In this document: positions 33,910-40,692 of the stretch, in pieces
Layout of the letters: each line of letters opens with the position of its first letter
How positions within the stretch are numbered: the first letter of the stretch is position 1
NCBI GenBank assembly: GCA_009379845.1
Contig: WHSZ01000014.1
Coordinates: forward strand, 1 to 64,000
Reading direction: 5' to 3'
From: Pseudonocardiaceae bacterium
GTDB lineage: Bacteria; Actinomycetota; Actinomycetes; Mycobacteriales; Pseudonocardiaceae
DNA: 64,000 nt
Program-made: the position numbers and the translations under genes
Notes under the pieces: generated by a model
Databases searched by the model: none
Told to the model about the DNA's origin: nothing
The model's input: only the letters and a program-made list of their open reading frames with translations

Positions 33910-34251
33910 ATGGGGCAGCCGGGGCACGGTGGTTACGACGCCGAAGAAGAAGCATTTCATCAGTTCGCGCGCGGGGTCGATCCCATCGCCGAACACATCC
34001 GCGAGCTGGCCGGCGGTGACCTTTCCGGCCATGCCGAGCTCGCCGACGACGCGTTCTCCAAGGTCGGCAACGAGGTCGGCCTCAGCGCGGCGATCCGAGA
34101 CGCGACCCGGCAGCAGATCGGCGAACTCAACGGTCTCGCCGATTCGACGGGGCTGATGGGCCAAGCCGTGCGTAATACCTGGAACAACTACCAGGTGCTG
34201 GAAGACGATCACACATCCACCTTGCGGTCCACCTGGGACGACCGGGCGTGA
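33910..34251 (+). CDS. WXG100/ESX-type small helical protein
   Basis: Acidic protein of 113 residues, predicted nearly all helical, with no signal peptide. Helix-turn-helix-like repeats span about 15-105, with RNTWNNYQVLEDDH and STWDD near the end. Size, lack of signal peptide and the neighbouring WXG-NlpC gene suggest a type VII (ESX) secretion-associated partner, though a canonical WXG is not present. GGGAGGAGG precedes the ATG at 33910 with a good spacer. First gene of a four-gene cluster that continues with a cell-wall hydrolase and two YbaB-type proteins. Confidence 0.65.
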   Translation: MGQPGHGGYDAEEEAFHQFARGVDPIAEHIRELAGGDLSGHAELADDAFSKVGNEVGLSAAIRDATRQQIGELNGLADSTGLMGQAVRNTWNNYQVLEDDHTSTLRSTWDDRA

Positions 34252-34285
34252 GCGCGGCCGCGATTCCTGGTGGGAGGGGGACGGG

Positions 34286-35392
34286 ATGACCGTTGAACAG
34301 GTGTTGACCCCGCTGGTGCAACCGGCCGCCGACGCGCAGCGGCAGCTGGCCACCGACGACGGCGCGATCGACGGGGTCGGCCGCGCGCACGGCGGCGTGC
34401 AGAGCGCACTGCACTCCAGCGACGCCGACACGGGCAGGCGGAACGCCAACCTGAGTGCTGGATGGTCGGGCGCCTCCAGCGATCGGCGGCAGGAGGAAGC
34501 CGCCCGGATCAGCGCCGCGAGCCAGCGGCTGCAGCAATACAGCGGCGATGTGCGGAAGGCCGTGACGAGAGCGGCGGAGATCCTGAAGGTCGGCCAGCAG
34601 ACCAATCAGAAACTCATCGACGACTTCATGCGGAAGGCCGCGGGTTTGCTGCGTGCCGCGGCGGCGCTGCGAGCCGCCGGGGATACCGCGGGCGCGCAGC
34701 AGAAGCTCACCGAGCTCGCCAAGCTCGGCGCCGAGGTCAGCGGGCAGAGCGGGATGAACCTGGATTCGGTGATGGGGCAGCTGACCGGGGTGGTTGGCGA
34801 GCTGTCCGGCACGTCGGGCGCGACCTCGCCGAGCTCGGCGGGACTGTCCGGGGCACCACCGCAGTCGTTCAACGCCGCGCCGAGCGGAGGCAGCAGTAGT
34901 ACCGGCGCCGGTGGCGTGGGTGGCGCGGTGAGCTCCGGAGCTGGCGCGTCGACGAAGAAGCGCCTGCCGGTGGCGATTCCGCCGCAGCCCGGTACCGGGG
35001 TGATGGTGAACCTGCCGGGCGGTGGCCAGGCTGAGGCGCCCAACGAGACGGCGGCCAAGGCGGTTCGTGCCGCGCTCGGCCAGCTCGGCGTGCCCTACGT
35101 GTGGGGTGGCACCTCGCCAGGAGACGGGCTGGATTGCAGCGGGCTGACCCAGTACGCGTACGGCGAGGGCGGGCTCGACATCCCGCGAACGTCGCGGGAG
35201 CAGGACATCGGCGCCGAGGTGCCGTCGGCCGACCAGCTGCTGCCCGGCGACCTGGTGTGCTGGGACGGGCACGTGGCGATGTACATCGGCGACGGGCAGA
35301 TCGTCGAAGCCGGCGATCCGGTGCAGGTTGGCCCGTTGCGAACGGAGAACGCGGGGATGAACTTCGTGGGCTTTTACCGGCCAACGGGATGA
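34286..35392 (+). CDS. WXG-domain / NlpC-P60 peptidoglycan hydrolase
   Basis: Protein of 368 residues without a signal peptide. The N-terminal about 130 residues are a helical hairpin with GWSG (a WXG motif, about 58-61), followed by a Ser/Gly/Pro-rich linker (about 175-235) and a C-terminal NlpC/P60 domain (about 255-368). Catalytic Cys lies in GDGLDCSGLTQYAY and His in CWDGHVAMYIG. The usual third polar residue position reads IVEAGDP, with Glu in place of the common His. The WXG module suggests export by a type VII system, delivering a D,L-endopeptidase to the wall. It lies between the small helical protein and the YbaB genes, all in one direction. Confidence 0.85.
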   Translation: MTVEQVLTPLVQPAADAQRQLATDDGAIDGVGRAHGGVQSALHSSDADTGRRNANLSAGWSGASSDRRQEEAARISAASQRLQQYSGDVRKAVTRAAEILKVGQQTNQKLIDDFMRKAAGLLRAAAALRAAGDTAGAQQKLTELAKLGAEVSGQSGMNLDSVMGQLTGVVGELSGTSGATSPSSAGLSGAPPQSFNAAPSGGSSSTGAGGVGGAVSSGAGASTKKRLPVAIPPQPGTGVMVNLPGGGQAEAPNETAAKAVRAALGQLGVPYVWGGTSPGDGLDCSGLTQYAYGEGGLDIPRTSREQDIGAEVPSADQLLPGDLVCWDGHVAMYIGDGQIVEAGDPVQVGPLRTENAGMNFVGFYRPTG

Positions 35393-35411
35393 CGCAGGGT
35401 GTGGAGGCTAC

Positions 35412-35819
35412 GTGGAACGGGACCTGAACCTCGAGCTGCAGCGGCTTGACGAGCGGGTCGAGGAAACCGGCCGGCAGGCGGAAGCGCAGCAGGCGACGTT
35501 CGGGCCGATCAGCGGGCGTGCTGATGTTGGCGACGGCAGCATCAGCGTGGAGGTCGCGCCGGGTGGGTTGCTGACCGATGTGCGGCTTTCCTCCGCGGCG
35601 CTGAGCCGGGGCCCGCAGGTGCTGGCGCAGCAGCTGTTCGACCTCGCCGAGCGAGCCACCCGCCAGGCCGGCGCGAGCATGCACGCCGCGCTGTCCCCGG
35701 TGCTGGGGGAAGGCGGCGAGCAGCATCTCGCCTCGCTCGGTTACCAGCCGATCGAGGACGACGAAGAAGGTGAGCCGCCGGGGCGGGTTACCCGCGCGGG
35801 GTGGAGGAGCCCGCGATGA
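35412..35819 (+). CDS. YbaB/EbfC-family protein (first copy)
   Basis: Small protein of 135 residues starting at a GTG (MERDLNLELQRLDERVEETG). An N-terminal helix, a short beta sheet (GDGSISVEVAPGGLLTDVRLS) and a C-terminal helix (GPQVLAQQLFDLAERATRQAGAS) fit the YbaB/EbfC fold. In actinobacteria, YbaB-like proteins often sit beside ESX-type and NlpC genes, where their role is unclear. The stop overlaps the second copy's start as ATGA. Confidence 0.75.
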   Translation: MERDLNLELQRLDERVEETGRQAEAQQATFGPISGRADVGDGSISVEVAPGGLLTDVRLSSAALSRGPQVLAQQLFDLAERATRQAGASMHAALSPVLGEGGEQHLASLGYQPIEDDEEGEPPGRVTRAGWRSPR

Positions 35820-36322
35820 TTTCCCGTGAACCGCTCGAACGAAGCACCAGGCAGCTGATCACCCAGGCACGGCAACGCGAACAAGTACTGTCCCAAGTAG
35901 ACAACGTGATGGCGGAGGTAACCGGTACGGCGTCCGATGTGGACAGAACGATCGAGATCACCGTGAACGCGCGCGGCAAGCTGTTGGGCCTGTGGCTGAG
36001 CGCTGATGTCGCGCGGTGGGGACCCGAGCGACTCGGGCGGCTGATCGTGGAGGTGGCGCGGGCCGCGATGGACGAGGCCACGCAGGCGAGCTACAACAAG
36101 CTGGCGCCACTGCTCGGGGACAATCTGACCGCGGCGATCGAGCAACTCTCCGGCCGCGCCGCGCCGGCACGCGCACCAGGTGCCGATCCGTCGGGCGGGC
36201 TGAGCGCCGAGGAGTTCCAGCGGCGCCGCGACGAGCGGGTACGCCGTACCGGGCGTGGGGGCGGGCCGGCCGACGAGGAACTGGCCGGCTTCGACCCGTC
36301 GATGTTGCGCTCCGATCGCTGA
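35816..36322 (+). CDS. YbaB/EbfC-family protein (second copy)
   Basis: Protein of 168 residues with the same fold: N-terminal coiled helix (STRQLITQARQREQVLSQVDNVMAEV), strands (DRTIEITVNARGKLLGLWLS) and helix (ERLGRLIVEVARAAMDEATQ), then a disordered Pro/Arg-rich tail. The ATG at 35816 overlaps the previous stop and has GGAGGAG upstream; an in-frame GTG at 35801 overlaps that ribosome site and is less likely. Two adjacent divergent YbaB copies may form a heteromer. Confidence 0.78.
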   Translation: MISREPLERSTRQLITQARQREQVLSQVDNVMAEVTGTASDVDRTIEITVNARGKLLGLWLSADVARWGPERLGRLIVEVARAAMDEATQASYNKLAPLLGDNLTAAIEQLSGRAAPARAPGADPSGGLSAEEFQRRRDERVRRTGRGGGPADEELAGFDPSMLRSDR

Positions 36323-36437
36323 GCACGGCACAGCGACGGGCTCCGCGCCGGCGCAGCATAGGCGATGTCGAAGTAGCGGGCGCGGCTCCGACATACAGAT
36401 GCCGGCACCCAACGACGACCGACACCGGGAGCGACCC

Positions 36438-36800
36438 ATGAAGTATCTGCTGCTCATCTACCAAAACCCGGCCACCGCCCAGGCACTGCCGGAGGCGGAG
36501 AAGCAGGCCCTGATGTCCGAGGCCGATGCCATCGTGAATGAACTTGTCGAGACCGGCGAGTGGATCGGCGGCGAGGGACTCGCCGATCCCGCCATCGCCA
36601 AGGCGGTCCGGGTTCGCGGCGGCGTCCATGAGGTGACCGACGGCCCCTACGCGGAGGCGAAAGAGCAGATGGTCGGCTACTGCATCGTCGACTGCGAAAA
36701 CATCGATCGAGCCGTTCAGATCGCGGCCCGCTTTCCCGACGCCCGCCTGTGGGGTTTGGAGGTCCGGCCGATCCTCAGCCCCGATGGTGTGGAGATGTGA
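36438..36800 (+). CDS. YCII/DGPF-domain protein
   Basis: Protein of 120 residues of the YCII-related (DGPF) family. It has MKYLLLIYQNP at the start, the eponymous TDGPYAEAKEQMVGYCIVDC and the closing LEVRPI strand, on a ferredoxin-like fold. Function in the family is unknown; members are often fused to or encoded beside sigma factors or oxidoreductases. Ribosome site GGGAGCGACCC before ATG 36438. It precedes a DHFR-like gene and a quinone oxidoreductase in the same direction, spaced by about 100 nt each. Confidence 0.9.
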   Translation: MKYLLLIYQNPATAQALPEAEKQALMSEADAIVNELVETGEWIGGEGLADPAIAKAVRVRGGVHEVTDGPYAEAKEQMVGYCIVDCENIDRAVQIAARFPDARLWGLEVRPILSPDGVEM

Positions 36801-36901
36801 ATTGCCTGATGCGTGGTGTCGATCGTGGGTGACCTCGTTCGACGTGACTAGTGAGGGCATCACACCGGCGCCCCACGGCAGCGACGAGCGAAGGAAACGA
36901 C

Positions 36902-37528
36902 ATGCGAAAACTGACGGTGACCACGTTTGTGTCTCTGGACGGTGTCATGCAGGCACCGGGCGGGCCAGATGAGGATCCCGACGGCGGTTTCGAGCACGGC
37001 GGCTGGACCGTGCCGTACTTCGACGATCAGCTCATCCAGCTGATGACGGAGGTGACCAGCAGGGCCGCAGCGCTGCTGCTCGGGCGCAAGACCTACGACA
37101 TCTTCGCGGCCAGCTGGCCGCTGGCCGAGCCCGACGACGCGATCGGGGCGAAGCTGAACGGCATGCCCAAATACGTCGTGTCGCGAACACTGGACACCGT
37201 GTCGTGGCAGAACTCGACGTTGCTCACCGGCGACGTCGCCAACGCGGTTGACGAGCTCAAGCAGGGCGATGGCGGTGAGATCCAGGTACACGGCAGCGGC
37301 GAGCTGATCCAGACGCTGATCGAGCAGGACCTCGTCGACGAGTTCCAGGTGCTGGTCGTCCCGGTGCTCGTCGGCTCCGGCAAGCGGCTTTTCGGGGGAG
37401 GAACCATCCCCGCCGGGCTCAAGCTTGTCGACATCACGACGTCCAGCACGGGCGTCGTGATCAGCAGATATACGCGGGATGGCACGCTCGAATACGGTGC
37501 GATGGGCCCGGAAACCGGGAACTGGTGA
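36902..37528 (+). CDS. dihydrofolate reductase/RibD C-terminal family protein
   Basis: Protein of 208 residues with the RibD_C/DHFR-like Rossmann-type fold. It has MRKLTVTTFVSLDGVMQAPGG at the start, LLLGRKTYDIFAASWP, KYVVSRTL, EIQVHGSGELIQTLIEQDLVDEFQVLVVPVLVGSGKRLF and a closing strand. Family members bind NADPH, but most have no assigned substrate; a housekeeping DHFR role is unlikely. Start ATG 36902 with GAAGGAAACG upstream. A second, more divergent paralogue lies at 48.3 kb. Confidence 0.9.
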   Translation: MRKLTVTTFVSLDGVMQAPGGPDEDPDGGFEHGGWTVPYFDDQLIQLMTEVTSRAAALLLGRKTYDIFAASWPLAEPDDAIGAKLNGMPKYVVSRTLDTVSWQNSTLLTGDVANAVDELKQGDGGEIQVHGSGELIQTLIEQDLVDEFQVLVVPVLVGSGKRLFGGGTIPAGLKLVDITTSSTGVVISRYTRDGTLEYGAMGPETGNW

Positions 37529-37631
37529 CGAGCAGCCGGTTCAGGGCACGAACGTTGTCGCGGGCCGTCCGCGGCTCGCGGTTCGAAGCCGTCGTCATTG
37601 GCGCCGTCACCCGCGTCCGGGAGGAGTCACT

Positions 37632-38588
37632 GTGATTCGAGCTCTCATCGTTGATCCAGCGGCGCCTGGCGCTCTTCGCTTGGCCGAGGTCGCCATGCCA
37701 GCGCCCGAGCCGAGTCATGTGGTTCTGGACGTACAGCACGCGGCGCTGAACTACGGCGACCTGAACGATGTCAAGTCGGGCCGGGCGCCACCTGGAGCGG
37801 TGCCGGGCTCTGACGCTTCCGGGACCGTGGCGCGCGCGGCGGCCAACGGCGCGGGACCGCCGGCCGGTACCCGCGTCGTCGCGCTGGTCCCTGGCGCGTT
37901 CGCGGAACATGTCGTTGTCGATGTGGACGCCCTGGCGGAGGTGCCCGAGTCGGTGAGCCTGGCCGAGGCGGCGACGCTGCCTGTCGCCGGGCTGGCCGCG
38001 CTGCAGGCGCTCCGCGCCGCCGGCTCGCTGCTTGGCCGCCGCGTCCTGATTACCGGCGCGTCGGGCGGGGTTGGCCGCTTCGCGGTGCAGCTCGCGGCTC
38101 GCGCGGGAGCGCACGTCATCGCCTCAGTGGGCTCGCCCGCTCGGGGCGCGGGCTTGGCGGAGGTCGGTGCCGATCAGGTTGTTGTCGGTCTGGACGGCAT
38201 CGAGGGGCCATTGGACGTGGTGCTGGACAACGTGGGTGGCCCGCAGCTCGTCGGTGTGTGGAACCTGCTCTCGCCCGGCGGGAATATTCAGAGTATCGGT
38301 TGGACTTCCGGCGAGCCCGCTTCCTTCCCGCCGTATTCGACCATCGGCCAGCCACGGTCTTTGACGTCGTTCCTCATCGACGGCAGCGACGTCAACTCCG
38401 ACCTCGCGACCCTGATCGGTCTTGTCGCCGCGGGCGATCTGACCGTCGAGATCGGCTGGCAGGGCTCATGGGAGCGCGTCACGGAAGCAGCCGAGGCGCT
38501 CGCCGGTAGACGAGTCACCGGCAAGGCAGTGCTGGATGTGGCGACATCACCAGAAGCGGTCACTCGCGGCCGGGGTAGCGCGTGCTGA
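37632..38588 (+). CDS. zinc-free quinone oxidoreductase / MDR-family dehydrogenase
   Basis: NAD(P)-dependent medium-chain reductase of 318 residues. It has the GroES-like N-terminal domain (VVLDVQHAALNYGDLNDVKSG, GSDASGTV) and the Rossmann glycine motif in VLITGASGGVGRFAVQLAARAGAHVIA. Structural zinc cysteines are absent, as in quinone oxidoreductases. It probably reduces quinones or alpha,beta-unsaturated carbonyls. The GTG at 37632 follows GGGAGGAG. The C-terminus ends in an unusual basic tail (RGRGSAC). Convergent with YggT, with 18 nt between stops. Confidence 0.9.
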   Translation: MIRALIVDPAAPGALRLAEVAMPAPEPSHVVLDVQHAALNYGDLNDVKSGRAPPGAVPGSDASGTVARAAANGAGPPAGTRVVALVPGAFAEHVVVDVDALAEVPESVSLAEAATLPVAGLAALQALRAAGSLLGRRVLITGASGGVGRFAVQLAARAGAHVIASVGSPARGAGLAEVGADQVVVGLDGIEGPLDVVLDNVGGPQLVGVWNLLSPGGNIQSIGWTSGEPASFPPYSTIGQPRSLTSFLIDGSDVNSDLATLIGLVAAGDLTVEIGWQGSWERVTEAAEALAGRRVTGKAVLDVATSPEAVTRGRGSAC

Positions 38589-38606
38589 TTGCTCGCGAGG
38601 CCGGTG

Positions 38607-38882
38607 CTACAGGCCGAAGGCGATCGAGCGGAGGATCAGGGCGAGGATGAAGACGGCCGTGAATGCCAGGTCGATCGACAGCCCGCCGGCTCGTACCGGC
38701 CGAAGCACGCGCCGTGCCGGCGCGATGACCGGTTCGGTCCAGGCATGAGTGAACGCGCGCGCTCGGCCCATCCACGGAGGGCTGTTGGTCAGTACGCGCG
38801 CCCAGTCCAGCACCAGGCGGACGATCAGCAGCACGATGAACGCCGTCAAGGCGTACCCGAGCAGTGTTCCGATCAGGCTCAT
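38607..38882 (-). CDS. YggT-family membrane protein
   Basis: Protein of 91 residues with two to three hydrophobic segments: LLGYALTAFIVLLIVRLVLDW at the start and LSIDLAFTAVFILALILRSIAF at the end, separated by a loop containing the family's PVIAPARRVLRP pattern. YggT proteins are small inner-membrane proteins, often near division or wall genes; here it stands alone. GGAGG precedes the ATG at 38882. Confidence 0.9.
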   Translation of the reverse strand: MSLIGTLLGYALTAFIVLLIVRLVLDWARVLTNSPPWMGRARAFTHAWTEPVIAPARRVLRPVRAGGLSIDLAFTAVFILALILRSIAFGL

Positions 38883-39020
38883 GTCGAACTCCTCCGTAAC
38901 GGCATGGTCGACCTCCTACCGGTATCAACGCGGCCGGCGGGAACGAAAGTGTCACCTTCGCCGTATTCTCAGCCGACTATCAGCTCGTGGCTACCGGCAA
39001 CTGCTGCCGGTAGCCACGCC

Positions 39021-39968
39021 TCAACGCCTGGGTGGGTGGAAGGCAGCGCGGTAGGCGTTGGGGCTGACGCCGACGATACGTTTGAAGCTGTCGCGGAAGG
39101 CGGTTGGTGAGCCGAATCCGACCTGAACGGCCACCCAATCGATGGTGTGGCTGGTGGATTCGAGCAGGTATTGGGCCTGGCGGATGCGGGCACGGTTCAG
39201 CCATCGCAGTGGCGTTGCGCCGGTCTGCTCGCGGAAACGGCGGTTGAGGGTGCGGGTACTCATGCCAGCGTGGGCGGCGATGTCCTTCAGGATGAGGTCT
39301 TTCGCGGAGTTGTCGTCCATCCAGCGCAGCACGGGTTCCAGGATGGAGCCGCGCGCCGCCGGCGGTAGGTCGTGGACGATGAACTGGGCCTGGCCGCCCT
39401 CGCGTTCCAGCGGCATGACGGAGAGCCGGGCGGCGTCGGCGGCGACCACGGAGCCGTAGTCGCGGCGGATCAGGTGCAGGCACAGGTCCAGTCCCGCCGC
39501 GGCGCCGGCCGAGGTGAGGAGTTGGCCGTTGTCCACGTAGAGCACGTCGGGGTCGACGTCGATCGCCGGGTGGAGCTCGGCGAGTGTGGCGGCGCCGGAC
39601 CAGTGGGTGGTGGCGCGGTGCCCGTCGAGCAGTCCGGTGGCGGCGAGGACGAACGCGCCGGAGCAGACCGAGGCGATGCGGGTGCCGTTTGCCGCGGCCC
39701 GCCGCAGGGCGTCGAGTACCTCGGCGGGGATCGGGCCGGTGGCCTCGGCGCAGCCGGGCAGGATGATGGTGTCCGCGCCGGCAAGGGCATCCAGCCCCAC
39801 GGTGGCCGGAGGGTGAACGCTCCGGCGTCCACGGTCGGGGTGGCACCGCAGATCCGGACGCGGTAGGCGGCATCTCCTCCGGACAGCCGGGTGCGGGTGA
39901 ACACCTCGATCGGATGACAGGTCGAACGGGATGACCTTGTCCAGGGCGAGGATGGCCACGGTGTGCAT
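39021..39968 (-). pseudogene. DJ-1/AraC-type transcriptional regulator with two compensating frameshifts
   Basis: A 315-residue frame resembling GlxA/FtrA regulators: DJ-1/PfpI amidotransferase-like domain (about 1-180, nucleophile region RIASVCSGAFVLAA) and C-terminal AraC HTH (about 215-310, DLILKDIAAHAGMSTRTLNRRFREQTG). Between about 39912 and 39805 the frame is scrambled (SSDRGVHPHPAVRRRCRLPR..), whereas the neighbouring frame encodes the expected HPIEVFTRTRL, GGDAAYRVRICGATPTVDAGAFTLRPPWG. One shift near 39912 and an opposite one in the GGGG run near 39800 restore the frame. The encoded protein therefore has about 36 wrong residues in the core of the DJ-1 domain and is probably non-functional unless the sequence is in error. 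Divergent from DUF6010. Confidence 0.8.
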
Positions 39969-40158
39969 GACAACACGGTAGGCAGCCCACGCGTTCCGGT
40001 CCCGCCAACCGCGGTAAGCGTCGACGTGGCTGAGCGTACTGGCGAGAATCCGTTGGTGGCTGTCGCGGCAGCCACTCCCGTGGCCCGCGGCGACCTCTTA
40101 ACGTCGGCGACGCCAGTACTTGGCCGTCCAGTCCCACCACAGATGACAGGACCCGACC

Positions 40159-40593
40159 TTGATCGTTGTCGCACCACTCCTGATCGGCGTCTTGTACGTA
40201 TTCCTCAACTCCCTCATCCGCGAACCGCATCGGCGGCGGTTCAACGCCATCATGGTGGCCGGCGCCGGGGCCGCCTACCTCAGTGGCGGTGGTTTCGGTC
40301 CCTGGGAGTTCGCCCTCACCATCGTCATCACCTACTGCGCCTACCGCGGCCTTGAGTCGTGGCGGTTCATCGGCATCGCGTGGCTGCTGCACACCGCCTG
40401 GGATGTGGCCCACCACTTGCAGGGCAACCCGATCATCCCGTTCGCCGAGCACTCCTCACTCGGCTGCGCGATCTGCGATCCCGTGATCGCCGTCTGGTGC
40501 CTCGCCGGCGGCCCGTCGGTCACTGACCTGCTCCGAGCCCGATTCTCCCGGACCAGGAGCCCGGACCATCACATCCGACGCACGGCACAGTGA
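40159..40593 (+). CDS. DUF6010-type integral membrane protein
   Basis: Protein of 144 residues with about four hydrophobic segments (VVAPLLIGVLYVFLNSL, FNAIMVAGAGAAYL, EFALTIVITYCAYRGL, SWRFIGIAWLLHTAWDVAHH) and conserved AWDVAHHLQGNPIIPF and CAICDPVIAVWC motifs. Starts at a TTG (40159). Similar proteins commonly lie divergent from AraC/DJ-1 regulators, as here. No biochemical function is known to me. Confidence 0.8.
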   Translation: MIVVAPLLIGVLYVFLNSLIREPHRRRFNAIMVAGAGAAYLSGGGFGPWEFALTIVITYCAYRGLESWRFIGIAWLLHTAWDVAHHLQGNPIIPFAEHSSLGCAICDPVIAVWCLAGGPSVTDLLRARFSRTRSPDHHIRRTAQ

Positions 40594-40692
40594 TCGACAC
40601 GGTCGGTATGCGCATTTCTCGTAACGTTTCACCTTCATGGCAACGAATCCGCCCGCTCGTGCGAGACACAGTCACCGCACGAGAGGACACCC

